Positions 1-8,904 of a stretch of 64,000 nt of DNA are shown piece by piece. The translations under genes and the position numbers were made by a program. The notes under the pieces were generated by a model, which worked only from the letters and a program-made list of their open reading frames with translations, searched no databases and was not told where the DNA came from. This DNA is from Methylocystis sp. H62. GTDB taxonomy: Bacteria; Pseudomonadota; Alphaproteobacteria; Rhizobiales; Beijerinckiaceae. Every line of letters begins with the position of its first letter. The first letter of the stretch is position 1. Location: the NCBI RefSeq assembly GCF_015709515.1, contig NZ_JADNQZ010000057.1, forward strand, positions 124,001-188,000. The letters run 5' to 3'.

Positions 1-2342
1 ACCTCGAAGTTGTTGCAGCCGAGCACGACGCCGACGATATTCTTGCCGATGTCGTGAACGTCGCCCTTCACCGTCGCCAGCAGGATTTTGCCGGCGGTGG
101 AGCGCTCGCTCTTGTCGGCCTCCATGAAGGGCATGAGATAGGCGACCGCCTGTTTCATCACGCGCGCCGATTTGACGACCTGCGGCAGGAACATCTTGCC
201 CGCGCCGAAGAGATCGCCGACGACATTCATGCCGGTCATCAGCGGGCCTTCGATCACGTCCAGCGGGCGCGTGGAGCGCTGACGCGCCTCTTCCACATCC
301 GCTTCGACGTAATCGGTGACGCCGTTGACCAGCGCATATTCGAGACGCTTCTCGACGGTGTTGTCGCGCCAGGCGGCGTCTTTTTCCTGGGTTTTTCCGG
401 CCGCGCCCTTGAACTTTTCAGCCAGTTCGACGAGGCGCTCGGTCGACTCCTTGCGGCGATTCAAGACGACGTCTTCGCAAAGCTCGCGCAGCTCGGGATC
501 GATCTCGCCATAGACCGCAAGCTGGCCGGCGTTGACGATGCCCATGTCCATCCCCGCCTGAATGGCGTGATAGAGGAACACCGAATGCATCGCCTCGCGC
601 ACGGGTTCATTGCCGCGGAACGAGAAGGACAGGTTCGACACGCCGCCCGACACATGCACATGCGGCAGATCGCGTTTGATGACGCGCGTGGCTTCGATGA
701 AATCGACGCCGTAATTCTCATGCTCTTCAATGCCGGTCGCGACGGCGAAAATATTGGGATCGAAGATGATGTCCTGGGGCGGAAAGCCGACGATCTCGGT
801 CAAGATCTTATATGCCCGCGTGCAAATCTCGGTCTTGCGTTTGAGCGTGTCGGCCTGGCCCTTTTCATCGAAGGCCATGACGACGACGGCGGCGCCATAG
901 CGACGCACCTTTTGCGCGTCGGCGATGAATTTCTCTTCGCCTTCCTTCATCGAGATCGAATTAACGACGCCCTTGCCCTGCAGACATTTGAGGCCGGCTT
1001 CAATCACCGCGAATTTGGAGGAATCGACCATCACCGGCACGCGGGCGATGTCGGGTTCGGCGGCGACGAGGTTGAGGAATTCGACCATGGCGCGTTCGGA
1101 ATCGAGCAGGCCTTCGTCCATATTGATGTCGATGACCTGGGCGCCGTTCGCCACCTGATCGCGCGCAACGTCGAGCGCCGCGGCATAATCGCCATTGGTG
1201 ATGAGCTTGCGGAACTTCGCCGAACCGGTGACATTGGTGCGCTCGCCGACGTTGACGAAGGGAATGTCCTTGGTCAGCGTGAAGGGCTCCAATCCAGAAA
1301 GACGCAGCATCGGCTCGATGGTCGGTATCGCGCGCGGGGCGACGCCTTTCACGGCGCCGGCGATCGCGGCGATATGGTCCGGCGTCGTGCCGCAGCAGCC
1401 GCCAAGCACATTGACAAGACCGGCGGTCGCGAATTCGCCGACGAGCTCCGCCATATATTCAGGGCTTTCGTCATAAAGCCCAAACTCGTTCGGCAGGCCG
1501 GCGTTGGGGAAGGCGCAGACGCGCGTATCGGCGATGCGGCCGATCTCGGCGATATGCTGACGCATCTCGCGGGCGCCGAGCGCGCAGTTGAAGCCGATCG
1601 AAAACGGCTTGGCGTGGGCGAGCGAATTCCAGAAGGCGACCGCCGTCTGACCGGACAGCGTCCGGCCCGAGAGATCGGTGATGGTGCCGGAAATCATGAT
1701 CGGAAAGCGGGTTCCGACCTCGTCGAACGCGTCCTCGAGCGCATAGAGCGCCGCCTTGGCGTTGAGCGTATCGAAGACGGTTTCGACGAGCAGAATGTCG
1801 GCGCCGCCTTCGATGAGGCCGAGCGCGGCTTCCTTATAGGCGGCGCGCAGTTCGTCGAAGGTGACGGCGCGAAAGCCCGGATTGGATACGTCGGGCGAGA
1901 TCGACGCGGTGCGATTGGTCGGGCCGAGCGAACCCGCCACGAAACGGCGCACGCCGGTCTTCGCCGCGACTTCGTCGGCGGCCGCGCGCGCCAGCCGGGC
2001 GCCCTCGCAATTGAGTTCGAACGCGAGATGCTCAAGCCCGTAATCGGCCTGAGCGATGGTCGTCGACGAAAACGTGTTGGTCTCGATGATGTCGGCGCCG
2101 GCTTCGAGATAGGCGACATGGATCGCCTTGATCGCGTCGGGTTGCGTCAGCGTCAGCAGGTCGTTGTTGCCGCGCAGATCCTTGGCGTGATCTGTGAAGC
2201 GCGCGCCGCGGAAATCGGTCTCCTCAAATTTGTGGCGCTGGATCATCGTGCCCATCGCGCCGTCGAGAATGAGAATCCGGCGCGAGGCCGCCTCGTCAAG
2301 AGCCTTCAAAATATTCGGGCCGTGAGATGTCTCGAAGGTCAT
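1..2342 (-). CDS. metH: Cobalamin-dependent methionine synthase (partial, C-terminus outside window)
   Basis: Transfers a methyl group from 5-methyltetrahydrofolate to homocysteine through cobalamin, in the cytoplasm. About 780 N-terminal residues are present out of a usual length near 1,230. The homocysteine domain shows the zinc motif [11 protein letters not shown] near residue 320, followed by the pterin-binding domain. The sequence reaches the cobalamin-binding signature [11 protein letters not shown], whose His is the lower cobalt ligand, just before the window edge. The ATG overlaps the metF stop by four bases (ATGA), so the two are translationally coupled. The activation domain is not visible. 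The call is very secure. Confidence 0.97.
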   Translation of the reverse strand, partial: MTFETSHGPNILKALDEAASRRILILDGAMGTMIQRHKFEETDFRGARFTDHAKDLRGNNDLLTLTQPDAIKAIHVAYLEAGADIIETNTFSSTTIAQADYGLEHLAFELNCEGARLARAAADEVAAKTGVRRFVAGSLGPTNRTASISPDVSNPGFRAVTFDELRAAYKEAALGLIEGGADILLVETVFDTLNAKAALYALEDAFDEVGTRFPIMISGTITDLSGRTLSGQTAVAFWNSLAHAKPFSIGFNCALGAREMRQHIAEIGRIADTRVCAFPNAGLPNEFGLYDESPEYMAELVGEFATAGLVNVLGGCCGTTPDHIAAIAGAVKGVAPRAIPTIEPMLRLSGLEPFTLTKDIPFVNVGERTNVTGSAKFRKLITNGDYAAALDVARDQVANGAQVIDINMDEGLLDSERAMVEFLNLVAAEPDIARVPVMVDSSKFAVIEAGLKCLQGKGVVNSISMKEGEEKFIADAQKVRRYGAAVVVMAFDEKGQADTLKRKTEICTRAYKILTEIVGFPPQDIIFDPNIFAVATGIEEHENYGVDFIEATRVIKRDLPHVHVSGGVSNLSFSFRGNEPVREAMHSVFLYHAIQAGMDMGIVNAGQLAVYGEIDPELRELCEDVVLNRRKESTERLVELAEKFKGAAGKTQEKDAAWRDNTVEKRLEYALVNGVTDYVEADVEEARQRSTRPLDVIEGPLMTGMNVVGDLFGAGKMFLPQVVKSARVMKQAVAYLMPFMEADKSERSTAGKILLATVKGDVHDIGKNIVGVVLGCNNFE

Positions 2343-3238
2343 GCAAGAGCCTTTTCGCGAAGAGGACGAACGCCGAGCAAATGGCAAATGGCGAAAACGA
2401 GGTCGGCGCGATTATTTGTGTAGAAGTGGAATTCATTGACGCCGGCGCGCGCCAGACTCATCACCTGTTCGACGGCGGTCGTCGCGGCGATGAGCGCGCG
2501 CGTCTCCGGGTCTTCGTCCAATCCGTCGAAGCGCTCGGCGAGCCAGCGCGGCACGCTCGCGCCGGCCTTTTGCGCGAAGCCGGCGACCTGCTTGAAATTG
2601 CGGATCGGCATGATGCCCGGCACGATCGGAATGGTGATTCCGCGCCCCCGCGCCTTGTCGAGAAACTTGAAGTAGACGTCATTGTCGAAGAAGAACTGCG
2701 TGATGGCGCGCGTCGCGCCGGCGTCGACCTTCGCCTGAAGCGCGTCGAGATCCTGTTCGATGGAGGCGCTTTCCGGATGGCCTTCGGGATAGGTCGACAC
2801 TGAAATCTCAAAATCGCCGATCCGGCGAATGCCGCTCACGAGATCGGTCGAATTGGCGTAGCCTTTCGGATGCGCCTCAAAATGCGAGCCGACACCGGTC
2901 GGCGGATCGCCGCGCAGCGCCACGATATGGCGAACGCCGGCGTCCCAATAGTCGCGCAGGATCGCGTCGATGTCTTCGCACGCGGCGGAAACGCAAGTGA
3001 GATGCGCGGCTGGCTTCATTTCAGTCTCGCGCACAATGCGCGCGACGATCGAATGGGTGCGCTCGCGGGTGGTGCCGCCGGCCCCATAGGTGACGGAAAC
3101 AAAATGCGGTTTGAGCGCCGCCAGGCGATTGATCGTCTGCCAGAGTTGCGTCTCCATCTCCGGCGTCTTGGGCGGGAAGAATTCATAGGAGATCGCAAAC
3201 TGATTTGGCGAGGCCGTGGGATGAAGAGCGTTAAACAT
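2339..3238 (-). CDS. metF: 5,10-methylenetetrahydrofolate reductase
   Basis: Flavoprotein that reduces 5,10-methylene-THF to 5-methyl-THF, the methyl donor used by the downstream MetH. The 299 residues match the usual bacterial MetF length. The N-terminal FEFFPPKT-like motif ([10 protein letters not shown]) and a TIM-barrel sequence run throughout. The ATG overlaps the stop of the upstream regulator (TGATG), and its stop overlaps the metH start, so the three genes form a tight operon. Regulation is probably through the operator in front of the first gene. Confidence 0.96.
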   Translation of the reverse strand: MFNALHPTASPNQFAISYEFFPPKTPEMETQLWQTINRLAALKPHFVSVTYGAGGTTRERTHSIVARIVRETEMKPAAHLTCVSAACEDIDAILRDYWDAGVRHIVALRGDPPTGVGSHFEAHPKGYANSTDLVSGIRRIGDFEISVSTYPEGHPESASIEQDLDALQAKVDAGATRAITQFFFDNDVYFKFLDKARGRGITIPIVPGIMPIRNFKQVAGFAQKAGASVPRWLAERFDGLDEDPETRALIAATTAVEQVMSLARAGVNEFHFYTNNRADLVFAICHLLGVRPLREKALA

Positions 3239-4248
3239 CAGGCTGTCTCATAAGATGCTGCGGGAATGGGATCGGCGATGACGCGCGGATCGCGCGCCAG
3301 CCACAAGGACACGGTGAGCTTGGCGCCTTCGTTCGCGTCGGGCGCCAGTTCGCGGCGCTGAACGACGTCAAGCCCCGCCTGCGTCAACAGCCCGGTGATT
3401 TCGGCGTCTGAAAAACCAAGACGGCGGTGCGCGTGCTTGTCGCGCAGCGCCTCTTCCTGATGCGGGGCGAAGTCGACGACAAGCAGACGGCCGCCAGGGG
3501 CGAGGACCCGCGCCGCCTCGCGCAAGGCGCGGCCCGGATCGTCGAGAAAATGCAGAACTTGATGCATGATCGCGAGGTCGATGGAGTTGCGCTCGATCGG
3601 CAGCGCATAGATGTCGCCCTGGCGCAGCTGGACATTGTCGAAGCCGGTCTCTTCGAGACGGCCGCGCGCGACGCCGAGCATGGCGGAAGAAAGATCGACG
3701 CCGACGGCGCGTTCCGCCTGCGGCGCGAACAGCTCGAGCATCCGGCCGGCGCCGGCCCCAAGATCGAGCAGGTTGCGCACTGGTCTGTCGCCGACGACCT
3801 GACGCATCGCGTCTTCGACGCGCTCCTCGGAAACGTGCAACGCGCGGATGCGATCCCATTCCTCGGCATGCGCAGCGAAATAGCGGGCGGCGTTCTCGGC
3901 GCGCGCGTGACGCACTTGGGCGAGTCTCGCGCGATCGCCGGCGAGAAGGGCGTCGTCAGCCTCGAGCCAACCGACGATGGCGCGCGCGAGGGCGCCGGCT
4001 GGCCCCGCCGGCGACAGCCGGAAGAACGCCCAGGCTCCTTCGCGGCGGCGCTCGATCAGGCCAGCCTCGACAAGGAGCTTGAGATGGCGCGAGACGCGCG
4101 GCTGAGACTGGCCCAGGATCGCCACGACCTCGCTGACCGTCAGCTCCGACTGGGCGAGCAACGCTAGAAGACGTAGGCGCGTCTCCTCTCCGGCGGCGTT
4201 CAGCGCCGCAAGCGTCGGGTCGAGGGCCAATTTGGCGACGGACTTCAT
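3238..4248 (-). CDS. sahR: ArsR-family regulator fused to a SAM-methyltransferase-like domain (SahR-like)
   Basis: About 336 residues. The N-terminal winged helix (residues roughly 10-80) contains the ArsR pattern SQPRVSRHLKLL. The C-terminal part is a class I methyltransferase fold with the SAM motif LLDLGAGAGRML and an acidic VGVDLS strand. This architecture is that of SahR, an ArsR-type regulator that senses S-adenosylhomocysteine and controls methionine-cycle genes in Proteobacteria. Its place as first gene before metF-metH supports that role. I chose the ATG at 4248, which has a GGAG Shine-Dalgarno six to seven bases upstream, over an upstream ATG at 4266 that lies inside the apparent operator. 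Confidence 0.85.
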   Translation of the reverse strand: MKSVAKLALDPTLAALNAAGEETRLRLLALLAQSELTVSEVVAILGQSQPRVSRHLKLLVEAGLIERRREGAWAFFRLSPAGPAGALARAIVGWLEADDALLAGDRARLAQVRHARAENAARYFAAHAEEWDRIRALHVSEERVEDAMRQVVGDRPVRNLLDLGAGAGRMLELFAPQAERAVGVDLSSAMLGVARGRLEETGFDNVQLRQGDIYALPIERNSIDLAIMHQVLHFLDDPGRALREAARVLAPGGRLLVVDFAPHQEEALRDKHAHRRLGFSDAEITGLLTQAGLDVVQRRELAPDANEGAKLTVSLWLARDPRVIADPIPAASYETA

Positions 4249-4261
4249 GAGCGCTCCGTTA

Positions 4262-4285
4262 GACATAAAGATATCTATATACGTC
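4262..4285. promoter_or_regulatory. Probable operator of the sahR-metF-metH operon
   Basis: An AT-rich imperfect inverted repeat stands just before the regulator gene. It is centred on the perfect palindrome AGATATCT and flanked by ACATAA and ATATACGT arms. The surrounding DNA is GC-rich, so the block stands out. Position and symmetry fit autoregulation by the ArsR/SahR protein; binding itself is inferred. Confidence 0.6.
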
Positions 4286-4690
4286 AAATTGACCGGGCGC
4301 AACCATGGTCGGGGTTTTTTGACGGCGGAATGCTCTTGACCGAATCCCAAACCGGGTTCATCTTTTCGTTACATCGCACCTGTCGATCCGACAGCATGGT
4401 CGGCAGGCTCGCTCGGGCGGGACCTCGATGCGAACGCGATCCAGGATAGGCTCAGACACCCCCTGTTGGTGGGCCGAACCGAGCAACAACGTTGCGAGAG
4501 GAGCATGACGCCACCGGGTCAGACTATTTGACCGGCGTTTGGTTCCGGTCACTGGGCGATCAGGAGCAGCTGCCTGATCCGTCCATCCTCCGAGATAATC
4601 GACGACTTTCCGGGCGGCCGAAGGCAAAGGCCAAGCATCGGGCGCCCGCTCACAGACTGGACAATCCAGACTAGCTTCCAAGAGAAGCAA
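4286..4690. other. Intergenic region without a convincing gene
   Basis: Open frames exist on both strands, but none shows a recognisable domain, a good ribosome binding site or family-like composition. The longest minus-strand frame runs through the terminator hairpin at 4693-4720. It may be decayed sequence. Confidence 0.4.
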
Positions 4691-4692
4691 AT

Positions 4693-4732
4693 GGCCCCGT
4701 GCGCTCTGCGCCACGGGGCCTGTTTTATTTTC
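4693..4732. terminator. Strong stem-loop terminator
   Basis: A nine-base perfect stem (GGCCCCGTG / CACGGGGCC) with a ten-base loop is followed on the plus strand by TGTTTTATTTT. On the minus strand it lies about 100 bases after the CoA-transferase stop and is followed by ATTTGCTTCTCTT, so it may end that transcript. Orientation is uncertain. Confidence 0.65.
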
Positions 4733-4821
4733 CATCAGCTAAAAGTCAGGGCTTCGAGCGAAAGCCGAACGCGACGTTCGGCCCTTCGCCTTTCGAGGCT
4801 AGGAACCAGCGGCTGGTCCGG

Positions 4822-6783
4822 CTATGCCGGCGCCTTCTCTTCTTCCTTGCTGACGACCTCCAGGAAGGTCTCCGCCGCCTCGCGCCGCTCGAAGACATGC
4901 GGCTGCAGACCGCGTTTGGAGAGCGCCTCTTTCATTTTGAGCCGCGCGAAGGCGCTCGTCGCATAGCGGGTCGTGGTCAGATAATAGCGCTGGCTCATAT
5001 AGTCGATCATTTCGGCGTAAGCGTCGTAGAGCGCCTCATTGATCTTCCAGCCATCGTGATTGACGACCGAGTTGACGCGCTTGCCCACCTTGTCAGACGC
5101 CTCGATCAGCGTCTTGCGCAGATCGTCGATGTCCTTCTTGGTTCGCGCGTGCCAGCCTTCGAGATTGACGAAAAGGATGTTGCGGTCCGCGTCGTAAGTG
5201 ACGCGATCGGACATGTTGAGATTGATCAGGTCGGCGAGCAGTCCCATCGGCTCATCGATGAAGATGCGCTTATCCATCTCTTCAGCGTGTTCGATGATGG
5301 GCTTGAAGTCCATATGCGCCAGGATGTCTTTGTCGATATCGATCCCCGGCGCGACCTCGATCAGTTCAAGCCCCTTGTCGACGAGTTTGAACACGCAGCG
5401 CTCGGTCACGTAATAGACCGGTTGCTTGCGCTTTTGCGCGAATTTGCCGGAGAAGGTGATCTGTTCGACGGCGTTGAGGAACTTCTTGTTCCTGCCTTCC
5501 TGCAGAATGTTCACCTTGCCGTCGGCGATTTCGACGCGCAGTCCGCCGTTGGTGAAGGTGCCGGCGTAGACGACGAGACGGGCGTTCTGGCTGATGTTGA
5601 TGAAGCCGCCGCAGCCGTTGAGGCGTCCGCCGAATTTCGACGTGTTGACGTTGCCCTGCAGGTCGCACTCGGCCATGCCGAGACAGGTCATGTCGAGACC
5701 GCCGCCGTCATAAAAGTCGAACTGCTGATTCTGCTGGATGATGGCGTCGGCGTTGGTCGCGGCGCCGAAGCTCGAACCGGAAGCGAGCACCCCGCCGATC
5801 GCGCCGGCTTCCGTCGTCAGCGTGATGTAAGGTGTCATCTTTTCTTCGTTGGCGACGGCGGCGATGCCTTCCGGCGCGCCGACGCCAAGATTGACGACGC
5901 CGTTCGGCGGCAGCTCGAAACTGGCGCGGCGCGCGATGACCTTGCGCTCATCCAGCGGCATCTTGGCGAACTTCTCGACCGGCACGCGGACTTCGCCCGA
6001 AAGCGCCGGATCGTGGATCACGCCGTAGTTCATGCGATGCATTTCCGGCGGATCGGCGACGACCACGGCCGAGACGAGAATGCCCGGGATATGCACGTCT
6101 TTCGGCTTGATCGAACCTTGTTCGACAATGCGCTCAACCTGCGCGATGACGAGCCCGCCACTGTTATGGGCGGCCATGGCCTGCGCGAGATTGTCGAGCA
6201 CGAGCGCCTCGCGCTCCATCGAGATATTTCCGGAAGGGTCGGCCGAGGTGCCGCGAATGAAGGCGACGTCGATCTTGGTGGCGATATAGAACAGCCACTC
6301 CTCACCCATGATGTTATGGTATTTGACCATGTCCTCCTTGGTGCGGTCATTCACCTTGCCGCCGCCAAAGCGCGGATCGACATAGGTATAAAGGCCGACT
6401 TTGGAGAAGAGGCCCGGCTGGCCGGAGGCGCAGGCGCGGTAGAGCTGCGAGATGACGCCCTGCGGGAGATTGTATCCGCAGATCTTATTCTCCTGCGCCG
6501 CCTGGGCGACCTTCGGCATGCGGCCGAAATTGGCGGCGATGACCCGGCGCAGCAATCCTTCGTGATGAAAGCGCCCCGTGCCCAGGCCCTTGGAGTCGCC
6601 GGCGCCCGCGGTCATGATCAGCGTGAGGTCGCGCGGATGCTGGCTCTCGACGAAGCGCTTTTCCAATGCGGCGTGCAGAGCCTCGGGAATGCAGCTCTGG
6701 ACGAAGCCGGTGGTGGTTACGACGTCATTGTCGCGAATGAGCGCAATCGCCTCGTCGGCGGTAATGACTTTGTTGTTCGCCAT
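4822..6783 (-). CDS. Family I acyl-CoA:carboxylate CoA-transferase (YdiF/Pct-like)
   Basis: Moves CoA between acyl-CoA thioesters and carboxylates such as acetate, through a glutamyl-CoA intermediate. The frame gives about 653 residues. The catalytic glutamate is seen in TTEAGAIGG (Glu325), after the alpha/beta boundary motif GVGAPEGIAAVA. Both halves of the fold are fused in one chain, as in YdiF and propionate CoA-transferase, which are near 520-530 residues. About 100 extra residues at the C-terminus look soluble and charged. The start at MANNKVITADEA follows a GAGGA that sits very close to the ATG, so the true start may be slightly upstream. The physiological substrate cannot be read from sequence. 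Confidence 0.85.
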   Translation of the reverse strand: MANNKVITADEAIALIRDNDVVTTTGFVQSCIPEALHAALEKRFVESQHPRDLTLIMTAGAGDSKGLGTGRFHHEGLLRRVIAANFGRMPKVAQAAQENKICGYNLPQGVISQLYRACASGQPGLFSKVGLYTYVDPRFGGGKVNDRTKEDMVKYHNIMGEEWLFYIATKIDVAFIRGTSADPSGNISMEREALVLDNLAQAMAAHNSGGLVIAQVERIVEQGSIKPKDVHIPGILVSAVVVADPPEMHRMNYGVIHDPALSGEVRVPVEKFAKMPLDERKVIARRASFELPPNGVVNLGVGAPEGIAAVANEEKMTPYITLTTEAGAIGGVLASGSSFGAATNADAIIQQNQQFDFYDGGGLDMTCLGMAECDLQGNVNTSKFGGRLNGCGGFINISQNARLVVYAGTFTNGGLRVEIADGKVNILQEGRNKKFLNAVEQITFSGKFAQKRKQPVYYVTERCVFKLVDKGLELIEVAPGIDIDKDILAHMDFKPIIEHAEEMDKRIFIDEPMGLLADLINLNMSDRVTYDADRNILFVNLEGWHARTKKDIDDLRKTLIEASDKVGKRVNSVVNHDGWKINEALYDAYAEMIDYMSQRYYLTTTRYATSAFARLKMKEALSKRGLQPHVFERREAAETFLEVVSKEEEKAPA

Positions 6784-6964
6784 GTCCTCAGGGTTCCCTC
6801 GCTCCCCACTCTTTATTGGTTGCGGACTGTTGACGTCGCCGCTGTGGTGGGCGTTTTGCACAAAATGAGCGCTCAACCGTAGAGACCGGGCCGCTCTTGC
6901 GCAATAGCGGCGATGCGCCGCAGTTCGGCCGCAACCTCGCCCGCGCGCGGGGGATTGGCCGTTA

Positions 6965-7074
6965 GAGCGCTTCCCGGTCACATGAAATCATGTGATCGAT
7001 AAGGAACCGCTCAAGATCAAAGTATTGGAGCAGGTTCTCATCGAAAAAGTCTGTCAACTTTTTCGGAACTTGCT
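6965..7074. repeat. Composite palindromic intergenic repeat
   Basis: Two hairpins sit side by side. The first has the perfect arms TCACATGA / TCATGTGA at 6978-6995, inside GAGCG...CGCTC outer arms (6965-7012). The second has arms CGAAAAAGT / ACTTTTTCG at 7042-7065, directly after the queD stop, where it could also act as a terminator. The GAGC...GCTC-bounded style resembles the dispersed palindromic elements of Rhizobiales chromosomes. Confidence 0.6.
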
Positions 7075-7455
7075 CTAGTCGCCGCGGTAGACACACCCTT
7101 CAAAACAGCTGTCGCGAAAGACGCCAACTTCGGCAAGACCCGGCACTGTCGGCGAGAGGTCGCGCCAGATGTAGGCGCAGAGATTTTCGAGCGTCGGCTT
7201 CCCGAGGCCTTCGAGGTCGTTGAGAAACGAGTGATCGAGGCGTTCGCGCAGCTCCGCGAGCCTACGGCCAAGCTTGCCGAGGTCCATCACCCATTGCTCT
7301 TCGAGGGTGGGCGCGCCGCGCAGGGTCACGCGCACACGAAAGGAGTGGCCATGCAGATTGCGGTATTTGCCGCCCTCTGGCGCCTCCGGATCATAGAGCG
7401 CGTGCGCCGCCTCGAAATAAAACTCCCGAAAGACCTCGAAACTCGACACCGTCAC
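7075..7455 (-). CDS. queD: 6-carboxy-5,6,7,8-tetrahydropterin synthase family protein
   Basis: Second step of queuosine precursor synthesis, converting 7,8-dihydroneopterin triphosphate to carboxytetrahydropterin. The 126 residues show the zinc ligands His18 (EAAHAL) and His35/His37 (NLHGHSF). The cysteine that normally stands four residues before HGH in QueD is replaced by tyrosine (KYRNLHGH), so catalysis may use a variant arrangement. The GTG start overlaps the queE stop by four bases (GTGA), and the pairing with queE supports the pathway assignment. Confidence 0.87.
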   Translation of the reverse strand: MTVSSFEVFREFYFEAAHALYDPEAPEGGKYRNLHGHSFRVRVTLRGAPTLEEQWVMDLGKLGRRLAELRERLDHSFLNDLEGLGKPTLENLCAYIWRDLSPTVPGLAEVGVFRDSCFEGCVYRGD

Positions 7456-8084
7456 TTCACCCCGATCGCCTTGTGGGTTTGCAAAGACAGACGCCAGCGC
7501 GGATGCGCCAGGCAGTAGCTGACCGCGGCATCCGTATTGCGCGAAACATCCGGCCCGTCCATGGGCTGCAGCAGAAAATGCGCGAAGTCGAGCCGCTCAT
7601 AAGCGGCCGGGTCAACTCCCTGCTGGGGGAAGACCAGCTTCAATTCCGCGCCGCTTGTCTGGGCCAGCGGCGCGCCGCCCTTGGGCGACACGCAGATCCA
7701 GTCGATCCCGAAGATGACGGGCAGCGTGCCGTTCGTCTCGATGGCGATCTCGAAGCCTTGCCCATGCAGCGCCGCGACCAAGGCCTCATCGATCTGCAGC
7801 ATCGGCTCGCCGCCGGTCAGCACCGTGAAGCGTCGTTCGCGGCCCTCTCCCCACAGCGTCGCCAAATGGTCCGCAAGCGCTGTGGCGTCGGCGAACTTTC
7901 CCCCGCCCTCGCCCTCGAAGCCGACGAAGTCCGTATCGCAGAATTGGCATTGGGCGGCGGCGCGATCCTCCTCGCGCCCGCTCCACAGATTGCAGCCGGC
8001 GAAACGGCAAAACACGGCGGCGCGGCCCGCGTTGACGCCCTCGCCCTGCAGCGTTTTGAAGGCTTCCTTGACGATGTAGGCCAT
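7452..8084 (-). CDS. queE: 7-carboxy-7-deazaguanine synthase, radical SAM
   Basis: Radical SAM enzyme that contracts carboxytetrahydropterin to the 7-deazaguanine core of queuosine. The 210 residues show the non-canonical cluster motif C31-x14-C46-x2-C49, as in the QueE family, in place of the usual CxxxCxxC. Other family motifs are FKTLQGEG near the N-terminus, the glycine-rich LTGGEPML, and ETNGT. It is cotranscribed with queD through a four-base overlap. Confidence 0.94.
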   Translation of the reverse strand: MAYIVKEAFKTLQGEGVNAGRAAVFCRFAGCNLWSGREEDRAAAQCQFCDTDFVGFEGEGGGKFADATALADHLATLWGEGRERRFTVLTGGEPMLQIDEALVAALHGQGFEIAIETNGTLPVIFGIDWICVSPKGGAPLAQTSGAELKLVFPQQGVDPAAYERLDFAHFLLQPMDGPDVSRNTDAAVSYCLAHPRWRLSLQTHKAIGVK

Positions 8085-8132
8085 TTGCCCGCTCTAGCGC
8101 GGACGCCGCGCGGCGTAAAGCGAGGCCGCCTC

Positions 8133-8510
8133 TTACCCGTTCTTGGGAAGCTCCTTGTCCTTACCGTCAGGTTCAGGCGCTGGCTGCGGGCGCGGGTCGA
8201 GGCTGCGGATATAGGAGACGATGTCGTCGATCTCCTTGCGCGACAGATGCATGTCGGGCATCGGCGGATGCGGATCCATCAGGAAATGGCCAAGCTTCTT
8301 CCTGTCGGTTCGGCGCTGGGAGATATCGAAGAAGGACGGCGCGTCGGCCGAGGCGCTGGTCTGATCCGACGTCACCACATGGCAGGTCGCGCACCATCGT
8401 TTCGCGACGATCGCGCCGCGCTGAGCGTCGCCCGCCGCGAGCGCCAAATTTGCGAAAGCGGCGCTTGCGCCGACGAGAGCCATTGCGAGCGTAAGGCGTC
8501 GAAGCTGCAT
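8133..8510 (-). CDS. Small exported cytochrome c
   Basis: About 125 residues. The N-terminal signal peptide (roughly 1-26, ending ALAAGDA) sends it to the periplasm. One haem c site is seen at C40-A-T-C43-H44. A methionine in the PPMPDMHLS segment is a candidate axial ligand. The start ATG at 8510 has AAGGAAA five bases upstream. A proline-rich charged tail follows the cytochrome domain. It probably serves as a soluble electron carrier; the partner is unknown. Confidence 0.88.
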   Translation of the reverse strand: MQLRRLTLAMALVGASAAFANLALAAGDAQRGAIVAKRWCATCHVVTSDQTSASADAPSFFDISQRRTDRKKLGHFLMDPHPPMPDMHLSRKEIDDIVSYIRSLDPRPQPAPEPDGKDKELPKNG

Positions 8511-8904
8511 GTGGTTTTCCTTAAGCGGGAGCCGTCGATTCGCTTCGCATGAAAGCACAAGCGCGGCTCGCTGGGTATCGGCGCCTCTCATGCGAGCTTG
8601 CGTCAGGACGACGCGTGGCCTCGAGCCGCTGCTGCATTTTTGCAACAGACATGTGTTCTGATTGCAACAGTACGGCGGATTAGCATCTTGCCCACGATTG
8701 TCGCTATGGCAGCCCCTTTTCAGACACAAAAGCTGAGCTAAGGTGACCGGGTCACAAGCTCATTCGAGATGCGGAGACAGGCGCCGAAAGATTTTCCTTT
8801 CGGCCGCAGGTTCCTTCTTTCCCTCTCGCTGATTAGCGGTGACGGCTGGCGTATGGCCTCAAAGGACGTCGGGCGTCTTCTGGGTTGAAGGAAGTCGAAA
8901 CATT
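8511..8904. other. Intergenic region between divergent genes
   Basis: It carries the promoters of the cytochrome c gene (minus) and the ExoR-like gene (plus). A hairpin with arms GCCGAAAG / CTTTCGGC lies at 8783-8804. No small gene with a credible start was found. Confidence 0.4.

Noticed and set aside
54-2423. A 789-codon open frame on the plus strand
   Set aside because: It is the antisense shadow of metH, which has clear homocysteine-, pterin- and cobalamin-binding motifs on the minus strand.
4358-4735. A 125-codon open frame on the minus strand
   Set aside because: It runs through the terminator hairpin, has no ribosome binding site or recognisable domain, and its composition looks like non-coding GC-rich DNA.
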